NCBI GenBank assembly: GCA_945861385.1
Contig: CAMAUI010000036.1
Location: forward strand, 1 to 38,446
DNA length: 38,446 bases
Origin: Prosthecobacter debontii
GTDB lineage: Bacteria; Verrucomicrobiota; Verrucomicrobiia; Chthoniobacterales; Chthoniobacteraceae
Direction of reading: 5' to 3'
A program made the position numbers and the translations under genes. Of the stretch, positions 8,279-17,200 are shown piece after piece; the first letter of the stretch is position 1, and every line of letters begins with the position of its first letter. The notes under the pieces were generated by a model. The model worked only from the letters and a program-made list of their open reading frames with translations. It made no database searches and had not been told where the DNA came from.

Positions 8279-8770
8279 CTAGCTGGCGGGCTCGTCCTTC
8301 TTCTTGCTGGCGCGCTTTGGCTTCGCGGGAGCTTCGGCGGAATCGGCGGCGGGAGCCTTGGCTTTGCCGCCTTTGCCCTTGGCGGGTTCCGCCTCGGGCT
8401 CGGCCTTGACCGGGCGATCCACCCACTCGATGAAGGCCATCTCGCTAGCGTCGCTGCGGCGCTGGCCGAGCTTCACGATGCGGGTGTAGCCGCCTTTGCG
8501 TTCCGCATTGAGCGGCCCGATTTCAGCGAAGAGTTTCGCGACGGCGCCTTCGTTGTGGCGCAGGTCGGCAAGGGCCATCCGGCGCGCATGAAGCGAGCCG
8601 GCCTTGGCCTTTGTGACGAGCTTTTCCACGAACGGCCGCACGGCCTTGGCCTTGGCCACGGTCGTCTTGATGCGGCCATGCTCGATGAGGCTGACGGCGA
8701 GGTTTGAAAGCAGCGCGTCGCGGTGATCCTGCCGACGGCCGAGTTTGACGGTTTTGCGTTGGTGACGCAT
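8279..8770 (-). CDS. rplQ: 50S ribosomal protein L17
   Basis: Large-subunit ribosomal protein L17, which lies near the peptide exit region. The core (about residues 1-120) has the family signature MRHQRKTVKLGRRQDHRDAL and the central LHARRMALADL region. It is followed by an Ala/Lys/Pro-rich tail of about 40 residues (GKGGKAKAPA... KPKRASKKKDE), making 163 residues against about 120-130 in most bacteria; such basic tails are common in this phylum's ribosomal proteins. An AAGGA-like ribosome site lies about 10 bases before the ATG. It sits 25 bases downstream of rpoA, as in almost all bacteria. Confidence 0.97.
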   Translation of the reverse strand: MRHQRKTVKLGRRQDHRDALLSNLAVSLIEHGRIKTTVAKAKAVRPFVEKLVTKAKAGSLHARRMALADLRHNEGAVAKLFAEIGPLNAERKGGYTRIVKLGQRRSDASEMAFIEWVDRPVKAEPEAEPAKGKGGKAKAPAADSAEAPAKPKRASKKKDEPAS

Positions 8771-8795
8771 GAGTGATGGTCCTTTCTAAGCGTGG

Positions 8796-9818
8796 TTAAA
8801 CTTCCGCGGTGAGGCGGGTTTCCCCGAGGTTCGGGTCCACAAGACCGCCATCGAACTTCATCCCGAGCGAGAGACCGAGGCCGGAGAGCTTCTCTTTGAT
8901 TTCGTTCAGCGACTTCTTGCCGAAGTTGCGGTATTTCAGCATCTCCTGCTCGGACTTCATCGCGAGCTGGCCGACACTGGTGATGTTTGCGTTGTTCAGG
9001 CAGTTCGCCGCGCGGACGGAGAGCTCGATCTCGTTGACCGACATGTTCAGCAGCTTCTTCAGCTTCTGGTTCTCCTGGTTCGTCGCCTGCGGCGTCTCGT
9101 CGAACGTCACCTGCGCCTCGTCGTAATTGTAGAAGGGCTCGATGTGCTTGCGCAGAATTGAGCTGGCCTGCTTGAGCGCCTCCTCGGGCTCGATGCGGCC
9201 ATCCGTCCAGATCTCGAGCACGAGCTTGTCGTAGTCGGTCCGCTGGCCCACGCGGGTCGCCTCGACCGCGTACTTCACCCGCGTCACGGGTGAAAAAATC
9301 GAGTCCACCGGGATCACGCCGATCGGCATGTCCGGGAACTTGTTCTCGTCGCCGGTCGCAAAACCGCGGCCCACGCGAACGGTCAGTTCGGCTTCAAATT
9401 TCTGCTTCTTGTCGAGCGTGCAGATGAGCTGCTTCCTGTTCACCACTTCGATGCCGGTGACTTCCTGGATGTCCCCGGCGGTGACATTGCCCTCCTTGTT
9501 CACGGAGATGCTGAGCGTGCGCGGCTCGTGGTCGGCGCACTTGAATTTCACCTTCTTGAGGTTCAACACGATGTCCGTCACGTCCTCCACGACGTTCGGC
9601 AACGTCTGGAACTCGTGGTTCGCGCCGGTGATTTTCACATTGGTGATCGCACCACCCTCGATGCTGCTCAGCAGCACGCGGCGGAGTGCGTTGCCCACGG
9701 TCATCCCATAGCCGGCCTCGAAAGGCTCGGCGGTGAATTTCGCGTAGGTGTCGCTTTTCGTTGCCTCATCAATGATGGGCAACTTCGGTAGTTCAAAACG
9801 TCCAAGACGTACAGCCAT
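8796..9818 (-). CDS. rpoA: DNA-directed RNA polymerase subunit alpha
   Basis: Alpha subunit, which dimerises to nucleate core polymerase and contacts upstream promoter DNA and activators. The N-terminal domain contains the conserved TVGNALRRVLLSSIEGGAIT segment; the linker is followed by the C-terminal domain (about 255-330) with NCLNNANITSVGQL and the helix-hairpin-helix region around RNFGKKSLNEIKEKL. Length 340 is normal. The gene heads a two-gene unit with rplQ. The usual upstream genes rpsM, rpsK and rpsD are absent: the gene before it on this strand is a secreted dehydrogenase, 240 bases away. Confidence 0.98.
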   Translation of the reverse strand: MAVRLGRFELPKLPIIDEATKSDTYAKFTAEPFEAGYGMTVGNALRRVLLSSIEGGAITNVKITGANHEFQTLPNVVEDVTDIVLNLKKVKFKCADHEPRTLSISVNKEGNVTAGDIQEVTGIEVVNRKQLICTLDKKQKFEAELTVRVGRGFATGDENKFPDMPIGVIPVDSIFSPVTRVKYAVEATRVGQRTDYDKLVLEIWTDGRIEPEEALKQASSILRKHIEPFYNYDEAQVTFDETPQATNQENQKLKKLLNMSVNEIELSVRAANCLNNANITSVGQLAMKSEQEMLKYRNFGKKSLNEIKEKLSGLGLSLGMKFDGGLVDPNLGETRLTAEV

Positions 9819-10058
9819 GTTATTGTTTCTTTCTAATCAGGACGCTGGGTTACCCTCGGCGCTAACGGTTCACGGACTGACGCCCGGAACCCGAGGACCA
9901 ACAGCGCGGTTAATGTGTGCGCTTCTCAGAAGGCCGCGGAGAAAAGCGGCATTCGGATGCTTTGGCAAGGGGAATATCGGGCCGGATTTTCCCGACGCCC
10001 GGGCGCGATTACCGCCAGACGCAGAAACAGAGCCGGTCAGAGTGGTGAAGTTGTGCCG
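9819..10058. other. gene-free leader region of rpoA
   Basis: A 240-base gap between the stop of the 1008-residue dehydrogenase-like gene and the rpoA start, both on the minus strand. It must contain the promoter for rpoA-rplQ unless they are read through from upstream. I see no convincing -35/-10 pair, no rpsD or other ribosomal gene remnant, and no strong terminator for the upstream gene. Confidence 0.4.
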
Positions 10059-13000
10059 TCACTTCGCGGGGGTGGATTGCGCGAGGAGGAAGGCCATGAG
10101 GTTTTGGAAATCGGCGGGAGGGAGGATGTCGGCGAATGCCTCGGGCATGAGCGAGGTTTCGGATTCAGTGCGCCGGGCGATCTCCGTTTTCTCCACGGTC
10201 AGTTCCTTTCCGGCGGCATCCACAAAAACGAGGAGCGCGCCTTCCTCGCGACGGAACAGGCCGGTGATTGCGGTGCCGTTTTTCAGCGTGACGATGCTGT
10301 AGCGGAAGACGCGATCCACGTTGCGATTGGGATCGAGGATGTCTTCGCAAAGGCGTTCGAGTCCGCGATGGCCGATGCCGTCGAGTTCCGGGCCGACGCG
10401 CCCGCCTTTGCCGTCGAGGCTGTGGCAGACGGCGCAGTGGGTCTGGAAAACCTTCGCACCTTCGGCTGCGCTGGCTCCGCTCTTCGGGAATGCGGCCTGG
10501 CGCTCCCTGGCGATCTTTTGCAGGCGGTCGGAGTTTGCCCCGATTTTTGCCGTGATACTGGTGATCTGCCCCGCCAGCCCCGGACGTACGGCGAGGAGCC
10601 GGTCCTTGATCGAACGCTGCGCGAGCAGGGATGCGGAAGCCTGCCCGTCGGCCACGCTTTGCATGAGGGCATCAGCGCCTTCGCCAGTGCCGCAGAGGGC
10701 GGTGGCAATGATGATGGCGAATCGCTCCGGGGCCTTGCGCAAACTTTGCATCAGCAATTTCCGACTCTCCGCCGAGTTGAGCCTCGCCAGCGCCTGGGCG
10801 ATCTCCGAGCGACGCTCCACCGGCAGGCTGGCATCGTTCACGAACGCCTCCGCCTCGCGAAGATGGCCCGCTGCGTTCAGCAACAACAAGGCGCGCAGGC
10901 ACGAAGCCCTCGCCTCCACGTCGCCGGAAGCCGCGAACGCAATGGCGCTCAATGGCTTCTCCAATCCGGTCAATTGGAGTTTCGCCGCCAGCTCCGCACC
11001 AGCTTTCTGCCGGGCGGGATTTGGGGGCGTCGTCGTTTCCAGCAAACGCCCCGCGAGCCCGCCGGCCCAGGTTTTCATCTTGTCGCTGAGTTTCATCCCG
11101 CGCTGATCCATGCCCTGTCGCATGGCTGAAAAGAGGCCGAGCTGCGTGTCGAGATCGTAGGCGGTGTTCGCGGTCAGCGAAACGGCAATCGCATCCATCC
11201 CGCCGGCGTCGCCGAATCGCGCGATGTGCCTAACCCAGTCCTGGTTTGGCTTTCCGTTCGAGGGAAATTTCGCGAGGTGCTCCGCGAAGAAAGTGGCCGC
11301 GCCCACGGATGGCAGCGCGAGGGCGACGTCGGCAATGGCACGGGCATCGGCATCGGTGAGCTTCTGTTTCCCGACAAAAGAAAAACCTTCCGCGAGCAGC
11401 AACTGATCCCGCAGGGCTTTCCGGGCTTGGTAAACAAGATGGGTGTCATTCTCGGGCGCACGCTGACGAAGGGCCAGCAGCGGGAGGATGTGCCCCGGCG
11501 CTGGATGCCGCGCCAGTCCATCAGCCGCGGCGCGCGCGACGAAGCCATCCTTGTCCTGAAGCGCGCCAAGCACCAGGGCCAGCTCCGCGGGTTTCCAGTC
11601 CGCGCGTTCCACCAAAATCCGGATGGCATGGGTGCGGAGCAGGCGGTTCTCATCCCTCGCAGCGCGGGCCAGGTCTGCGTCCGTCAGCACCCCGAGCCTT
11701 TCCAGAATCCACAGTGAGCACGCTTTCAAATCGAGGCTGGCCTTGTCGCTTTGCGCTGCCTTGCGCACCGCGCCGATGACCTCGTCGCCGCCTCGGTCCG
11801 CTAGAAAATTCAGCACCGCCAGGCGATGCGCCAGGCTCGGGTCGCCAAGCTGCGCGACCTTTTCGGCCACGGTCAGTTTCGTGAAATCCGGACGCGCCCG
11901 CAGCGCCGGCCTGCCATCCGCGCCCAGCCTCACCACGCGCCAGATGCGCCCGCTTTTGCGGTCGCGGCCCGGATGGTTCAGCGGGATTTCCACGTGCGCG
12001 ATGATGCGGTTGTAAAAGTCCGCGATATAAAGCGCGCCGTCGGGCCCGAACTGCACATCCACCGGGCGGAACCACGGGTCGCGCGACTTCAGGATGTCCG
12101 GCATCTCTTTCGCCAGCTTGGTGGAACCGTGCTCCTCGATACGGTCGCGATTCACGCGGCTTGTGACCACATTTCCGAGGAAAAAGTTGCCCTGAAATTC
12201 CGCGGGCCACAGCGGCTCCTCGCACGTGATCAGACCGGAGATCGCCGTGGAGCCGTGGTTGTGCGCAAGCATTTGCGGCGCGTAGCCGAGACCGTCGTGC
12301 GGCTTGCCGAAGACAGGATAGAAGCCGCCAAAAATGTTCTGGTAGATCGGCATCGAGTGGCAGTCCGACGTGAAGAGATTGCCGAGCGCATCGAAGCAAA
12401 GGCCGAAGACATTCGCCTGCCCGTCGCCGAACTTCTGGATGCTGGCACCGTCGGGCCGGAAGCGGAACGTGCCGCCGCTCATCCGGAATTCCCGGCCGTC
12501 GCCGCCCTTGACCACGGACTTGTTCGCCACGCCCTGGCCGCCATACATCCAGCCATCGAATCCGCGGCGGAAATTGTTCGCCAGGTTGTGCGTGTCGTTC
12601 GTCGCGAACGGCCCCAGCACCACGTCGCGCCGGTCAGCCTTCCCATCGCCGTCGGCGTCCTGCAGTCGCACGATGTTCGGGATCGAAAAAACGACGGCGC
12701 CGTTTTTGTAAGGCGCAACGGCGTCCGGCATGGACAGGCCGTCGGCGAAAACCTCGTTCTTCCCCGCGCGTCCGCCGGGCTGGAAATCGGTGAGGATGCG
12801 GATCACATCCCGCGGGGTTTTGTCCGGAGCCGTCTCGATGGGATAGGCGTTCGTCTCCGCCACCCACAGGCGCCCCAGCGCGTCGAAGCTCATCGAAACC
12901 GGCTTCCCGATTTCCGGCTCCGCCGCCACCAGCTGCACCTCGAACCCTTCCGGCACGACAAAGGATTTCATTTCATCCGCCGGGCTGAGCCAGGGGGTCG

Positions 13001-13085
13001 AGCGCACCATCTCCGCGAAAACATCCGCCGCATGAACGGCGCTGGTGGTTGTCAGAATGATGACGGCGAAGAGTCGCTTTTTCAT
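10059..13085 (-). CDS. secreted PVC-type dehydrogenase-like protein with HEAT region and cytochrome c domain
   Basis: A 1008-residue exported protein. A signal peptide (MKKRLFAVIILTTTSAVHA) precedes a beta-propeller (about 40-390) of the type annotated as putative membrane-bound dehydrogenase in Planctomycetes and Verrucomicrobia. It has sugar-dehydrogenase-like blades and the conserved endings FRPVDVQFGPDGALYIADFY and GRIWRV. Helical HEAT-like repeats fill about 400-800. The last 130 residues form the 'putative heme-binding' domain with a c-type heme site CAVCH at 884-888, so heme is attached covalently in the periplasm. The substrate is unknown; oxidation of a sugar or other small organic with electrons passed to the heme is an inference. 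It starts 20 bases after the upstream fused gene and surely shares its transcript. Confidence 0.9.
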   Translation of the reverse strand: MKKRLFAVIILTTTSAVHAADVFAEMVRSTPWLSPADEMKSFVVPEGFEVQLVAAEPEIGKPVSMSFDALGRLWVAETNAYPIETAPDKTPRDVIRILTDFQPGGRAGKNEVFADGLSMPDAVAPYKNGAVVFSIPNIVRLQDADGDGKADRRDVVLGPFATNDTHNLANNFRRGFDGWMYGGQGVANKSVVKGGDGREFRMSGGTFRFRPDGASIQKFGDGQANVFGLCFDALGNLFTSDCHSMPIYQNIFGGFYPVFGKPHDGLGYAPQMLAHNHGSTAISGLITCEEPLWPAEFQGNFFLGNVVTSRVNRDRIEEHGSTKLAKEMPDILKSRDPWFRPVDVQFGPDGALYIADFYNRIIAHVEIPLNHPGRDRKSGRIWRVVRLGADGRPALRARPDFTKLTVAEKVAQLGDPSLAHRLAVLNFLADRGGDEVIGAVRKAAQSDKASLDLKACSLWILERLGVLTDADLARAARDENRLLRTHAIRILVERADWKPAELALVLGALQDKDGFVARAAADGLARHPAPGHILPLLALRQRAPENDTHLVYQARKALRDQLLLAEGFSFVGKQKLTDADARAIADVALALPSVGAATFFAEHLAKFPSNGKPNQDWVRHIARFGDAGGMDAIAVSLTANTAYDLDTQLGLFSAMRQGMDQRGMKLSDKMKTWAGGLAGRLLETTTPPNPARQKAGAELAAKLQLTGLEKPLSAIAFAASGDVEARASCLRALLLLNAAGHLREAEAFVNDASLPVERRSEIAQALARLNSAESRKLLMQSLRKAPERFAIIIATALCGTGEGADALMQSVADGQASASLLAQRSIKDRLLAVRPGLAGQITSITAKIGANSDRLQKIARERQAAFPKSGASAAEGAKVFQTHCAVCHSLDGKGGRVGPELDGIGHRGLERLCEDILDPNRNVDRVFRYSIVTLKNGTAITGLFRREEGALLVFVDAAGKELTVEKTEIARRTESETSLMPEAFADILPPADFQNLMAFLLAQSTPAK

Positions 13086-13105
13086 CTCGGGAGCAGCGCG
13101 ACTGG

Positions 13106-16100
13106 TTACTTCACGGGTGCAAGTTCGGGAACGGTCCAGAGGGTCGTGCGGGCCCTGTGTTTTTCGCGGAGGGTGCGGACTTCTTCGGCGGTGACGGCGT
13201 CAGCCTGATTGCCGAAACTGCTGCGGATGTAGGTGAGGACGTCGGCGATTTTCTGGTCATCGAGTCCGCTCGGGGGCATGGGGATGGGGTTGCCGGTGCC
13301 GTAAGGTTCGCCTTTCACGGTGATGGGGCCGGAGAGGCCGTGGAGCAGCATCTTAATGAGCGCGGCTTTGTCACCGGTGACCCATTCGCTGCCGGCGAGC
13401 GGCGGGTAAATGCCGGGGAGCCCCTTGGCGTTGGGCTGGTGGCAGTTCATGCAAAGCGCGTCGTAGGTGGCCTTGCCGGGGTGCTCGGGCGGCGGGATTG
13501 CGCCGCCGATTTTCACGACGAAGTCGCGCTGCGCGGCGTCAGCGAATTTGAGTGATGCGAGCGCGGGCTGCCACTGCGGCTTGAGCGCGCGGATGCTTTG
13601 CGTGAGCGCGTAATCAATGAATTTGTCGCGCGGCTGCGTGGAGGCGATGGCGGGGATTTCCACGGCCTCGGGCGTGGGGAGGTAAGTCGCGGCGACGATG
13701 GCTTCCAAGCGCACACGGGCGTCGGGGTCAGCGGCGCTGGTCTTTAAGTACGCGACAGCCTCGGGCACCCGCTCCGACCACATCCCAGCCATCCGCGTGG
13801 CGTAAGCGCGCACGCGCGCGTCCTTGCTGGCGAGCAGGCGCTTGAGCAGTTCGGGCCGCGCTGTCTCGTGCGCTTCGTAAATGCCGAGTGCCCGGCGGAG
13901 CAGCGCCTCGTCGGTGACCTTCGCCGTCCACGCATCGAGCGCTTTCACCACCTCGTCCGTCGGTTTCCAAAACAGGAGCCGCTGCGCCTGATAGCGCGTC
14001 CAGCGCTCGGGCGCGCTGAGCTGCGCGAGCAGCCCAAGCGTGTCCATCGCCGCGAGGTCCGGCTGCACCACGGGCGCGCGGCCTTTGGCGCTGATGCGCC
14101 AGATTCGCCCGTGCGTCTTGTCGCGTTTCGGGTCGCGGTAGCTGGCCTGGTAGTGGCCGATGATCGGGTTGTAAAAGTCGCACACGTAGATCGCGCCGTC
14201 CGGCCCCTGGCTCACGTCCACGGGGCGGAAGGCGTTGCTCGACGAGCGGAGCAGCAAGGGCAGCAGCTCGCTGCCAAATCCGGAGCCGTCGTCCTTGAGA
14301 CGGTGCAACTCCACGAGGCTGCCCATGAAGCCCGCGATGACGGCGCATCCCTGCGCGTCGTCGGGCAGCGCCTTGGATCCCAGCAGGTCAATGGAAACGG
14401 TCTTGATGTTGCTCTTAAATATCCCGCCGATCCCGTGGTAATCGCCGGGCGTGAATCCGGTCGCCGCGCGCACAAGGCCGGGCTGGGAATAGTAGCCATG
14501 CGGACGGTCGCCGCCTTTGTGGAAGATGTTTCCCCAGTCATCCGTGACGACGCCCCAGCAGTTCGCTGCCGACCTGGCGCGATTGAAAAATCCATCCAAC
14601 CGCAGCGTGCGCGGACGCAGCCGCCAGACCGCGGCCTGATCGAGCCGCGCGATGCCCCACGGCGTCTCGACGTGCGACAGGACGTGCAGCCCCTGCGCAA
14701 ACCACAGCGATCCGTCGTCGCCGTGGTTGATCGAATTGATGAGCTGGTGCGTATCGCCGATGCCGAAACCGGAGAGAACCACGCGGCGAATGTCGGCGCG
14801 CCCGTCGTTGTCCTTGTCGCGGAAATGGAGCAACTCATCGTAGTCGCAGACAAACACGCCGCCGTCTCCCGGCTCCATGCCGTTCACCATCGTCAGCCCG
14901 TCGGCGTATTTCCAAGCCTTGCTCACCTTGCCGTCCTTCATCTCGCACATCAGCACGAAATCCTGCGGCGGCGCGCCGACTTCGAGATGCGGATAGCCCG
15001 GCGAACAGGCCACAAGCATGCGCCCGCGCTCGTCCCACGAAATCTGGATCGGCTTCACCACGCCGTCCTTTTCGGAAGCGACGAGCGTCACTTCGTAGCC
15101 ATCGGCCACGGTGAAAGTGGCGAGCTGCTCCTCCGGCGTGAGCGCCTTCTCGTCCGTCGGCGGAGCGGGAGCGGGCCGAGGCGGCGGCGCTTTCTCGCCG
15201 AGGGCGAGCGCGGCGATGCGGGCATCGGCCTCGGCGAGCAGCACGCGATGCCGGGCAAAAGTCGTCTTCAAGTCCGGCTGCCCGCCAGCGGGCTTGCCAA
15301 AATCCGTATTCGTCCGGTCGCCATACGCGAAGCTCCAGTTCGCAGGCCGCCAGCATTGCGACCACAGCCGGTTCTTGGCGACGATGGCGGCGTGCAGGTC
15401 GGATGGCGCTTTGTAGGGAAAATTGGGATTATCGAGGCGTGCAGTCTGTCGCTTTGGAAATCCAGGAGATCCGCCCATGAGGCTCCACCCGATCTGCTCC
15501 GCGAAGTGCTGCTGCCCTGCGTGAGCGGTCAGATGAATGCCGTTGTCCGTCAGACCACCGGGCGCCCATGCGACGCCTTGGTTCATCTCCAGCAAATCCA
15601 CAAACGCAGCACCGCGCTGTTTCGCAATCGTTCGCACCGCCTCGGAATACGCGCGCACGTCGGCATTGCGCTTGGTGAGGTCCGGCAGGTGCGGTGTCGG
15701 TGGTTTGTCAAAAAGCATCGGCGAGACCAGCACGAGGCGCACGGTGCGCGCGGAAAACTCGTCGAGCAGCCGGTGATACGCGGCCACGAATTCCGGCAGC
15801 TTCGCAACGCCATCGAGCGCCTCCATCTGCCCGAACTGCGCGATCACCACCGTGGCTCCGACCGCTTCGAGTTGCTGCCGCCAAGTGCCGAAATTCAGCT
15901 CGCGCTCCTGCAAATAGACCGTATCCGCATCCACCGCCATTGAGCGGAAGACCGGCTTCTGCTTCGCGAACGCCTTCGCCAGCAACGCCTCGAGCTCGCC
16001 CGACTTCGCATCACGCACGAAGTTCGTTCCGCCCGTGAAGACCACCGTCTCATTTTCCCCCAGCGTGAACTTTCCGTCCGGGAAAGGCGTCGTGACGGGC

Positions 16101-16822
16101 GGCACGATGGCATCCGGCGCAAAGCGATTCAGCGGCGGCGCAGGCTTGTTTGGAATGCGCCCCGGCGCCGTCTGTGCTTCCTCCCCCGGCAGTTCCTCGA
16201 TCGTGATCGCGCGGAACGAAATCTCAGCCTTCGCCGCCCCATGGATTTGCAGCGCGATCAATCCGTCCGGCTCCATGCCCGCGTCCTTCTCCGTGAAATC
16301 CACCGTCTGCGTGCCATTGAGCGTGAGCCGGATTCGCGGCCCTTCGCAGCGGACTTCGTACACGTTCCAATCGCCGGGCTTCTCCAATTTTTCGATCAGC
16401 GCCTTGTCCGCGTGCAGCAGCACCTTGTTCCGCCGCGATTCATCGTAAAGCGAACCGGAGTACCCCGCTCCGATGTCCGCCTGATAGCCGCGCATTTCGT
16501 TCGGCGGCTTCTTCGTGCGCTGGCTGCGGATCTGCACCCCGCCATTGATGAATCCGGAGGTGCCGACCAGTTTGTATTCCAGCCGCAGCACAAAATTCCG
16601 GTAGCTCTTCTTCGCCGCAAGAAACTCGTTGCGCGGATTCCCGTCCATTGACCCGCCGACGATCACCCCATCGTGCACCCGCCACACCTTGGTGGTTTCC
16701 CCCTCCCAGCCGTCCAGCGTCTTGCCATCGAAAAGCGGCACCGGTGCCGCGTGGGAAAGCGAAGCCGTGACAAGGAGGACGAGCAGGTGAACGGCGAGGT
16801 CGCGTTTTCGTGAAGTGGACAT
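13106..16822 (-). CDS. secreted fusion: DUF1080 - degenerate SGNH - PVC dehydrogenase propeller - HEAT - cytochrome c
   Basis: A 1238-residue exported protein (start ATG 16822; in-frame ATGs at 16834 and 16873 are possible). After a signal peptide ending near SHA come: a DUF1080 / 3-keto-disaccharide hydrolase-like jelly-roll domain (about 30-211; LFDGKTLDGWEG, GGVQIRSQR, GYQADIGAGYSG); an SGNH-hydrolase-like domain (about 250-450); a Pro-rich linker; a dehydrogenase-type propeller (about 590-960; FRPVDVSQGPDGAIYVCDFY); a HEAT-like helical region; and a class I cytochrome c with CMNCH at 1124-1128 and a probable axial Met1182 in NPIPMPPSG. The SGNH part lacks the block I serine (GGTN where GDS is usual), so it may bind rather than cleave. 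It heads an operon with the 1008-residue paralogue and diverges from the DUF1501 gene. Confidence 0.9.
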   Translation of the reverse strand: MSTSRKRDLAVHLLVLLVTASLSHAAPVPLFDGKTLDGWEGETTKVWRVHDGVIVGGSMDGNPRNEFLAAKKSYRNFVLRLEYKLVGTSGFINGGVQIRSQRTKKPPNEMRGYQADIGAGYSGSLYDESRRNKVLLHADKALIEKLEKPGDWNVYEVRCEGPRIRLTLNGTQTVDFTEKDAGMEPDGLIALQIHGAAKAEISFRAITIEELPGEEAQTAPGRIPNKPAPPLNRFAPDAIVPPVTTPFPDGKFTLGENETVVFTGGTNFVRDAKSGELEALLAKAFAKQKPVFRSMAVDADTVYLQERELNFGTWRQQLEAVGATVVIAQFGQMEALDGVAKLPEFVAAYHRLLDEFSARTVRLVLVSPMLFDKPPTPHLPDLTKRNADVRAYSEAVRTIAKQRGAAFVDLLEMNQGVAWAPGGLTDNGIHLTAHAGQQHFAEQIGWSLMGGSPGFPKRQTARLDNPNFPYKAPSDLHAAIVAKNRLWSQCWRPANWSFAYGDRTNTDFGKPAGGQPDLKTTFARHRVLLAEADARIAALALGEKAPPPRPAPAPPTDEKALTPEEQLATFTVADGYEVTLVASEKDGVVKPIQISWDERGRMLVACSPGYPHLEVGAPPQDFVLMCEMKDGKVSKAWKYADGLTMVNGMEPGDGGVFVCDYDELLHFRDKDNDGRADIRRVVLSGFGIGDTHQLINSINHGDDGSLWFAQGLHVLSHVETPWGIARLDQAAVWRLRPRTLRLDGFFNRARSAANCWGVVTDDWGNIFHKGGDRPHGYYSQPGLVRAATGFTPGDYHGIGGIFKSNIKTVSIDLLGSKALPDDAQGCAVIAGFMGSLVELHRLKDDGSGFGSELLPLLLRSSSNAFRPVDVSQGPDGAIYVCDFYNPIIGHYQASYRDPKRDKTHGRIWRISAKGRAPVVQPDLAAMDTLGLLAQLSAPERWTRYQAQRLLFWKPTDEVVKALDAWTAKVTDEALLRRALGIYEAHETARPELLKRLLASKDARVRAYATRMAGMWSERVPEAVAYLKTSAADPDARVRLEAIVAATYLPTPEAVEIPAIASTQPRDKFIDYALTQSIRALKPQWQPALASLKFADAAQRDFVVKIGGAIPPPEHPGKATYDALCMNCHQPNAKGLPGIYPPLAGSEWVTGDKAALIKMLLHGLSGPITVKGEPYGTGNPIPMPPSGLDDQKIADVLTYIRSSFGNQADAVTAEEVRTLREKHRARTTLWTVPELAPVK

Positions 16823-17000
16823 GGCGGCAATCATCAAGCATGCGGGAGGGCGTCTGCCAAGATGCGAGAGCAAATGCGTCCGGCGCTTGGAGCGCGGGTA
16901 TTTTGGGCCAGCTCGGTGATTAGGGTTTGATGGGGATTCGGCTGTTCCCTACCACTGGATAATCTCGAAGCAAACTTCCGCACAGTGGACGCGCGGCGAT

Positions 17001-17107
17001 GTGGCACAGGCTTCCAGCCTGTGAGGCCAGCGGGCGTCCCGCCCGGTGATTCCCAAAGAGACCGGGCAGGATGCCCGCCAGCCCCACAGCCATGATGGCT
17101 GTACCAC
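17001..17107. repeat. composite hairpin element: two inverted half-units with compensatory changes
   Basis: Lies in the 378-base divergent gap (16823-17200) between the fused dehydrogenase gene and the DUF1501 gene. Half-unit 17001-17047 contains hairpins CACAGGCT/AGCCTGTG (loop TCC) and CGGGCG/CGCCCG (loop TCC). Half-unit 17061-17107, read on the other strand, aligns base for base with the first and has hairpins ACAGCCA/TGGCTGT and CGGGCA/TGCCCG. Where the halves differ inside stems, both sides change together, so pairing is kept. A 13-base spacer separates them. The rest of the gap shows no gene; the two divergent promoters must lie here but I could not pick them out. Confidence 0.85.
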
Positions 17108-17200
17108 GGGCGGGCAATGTTCGTCCTCGCATCCGCTGCGGGAACAGTGCTAATTTCTCCCCGCATCCGCCATTAAAGTAGAACACAACTCTCCACGATC

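Noticed and set aside
9915-11129. Plus-strand open frame covering the rpoA upstream gap and the cytochrome end of the 1008-residue gene
   Set aside because: Mostly antisense to the conserved heme-binding domain; no homology-like features in the part inside the gap.
13868-15943. A 691-codon open frame on the plus strand opposite the fused dehydrogenase gene
   Set aside because: It is antisense to a gene with clear domains. Its protein is Arg/His/Val-rich with no motif; such mirror frames are expected in high-GC coding DNA.
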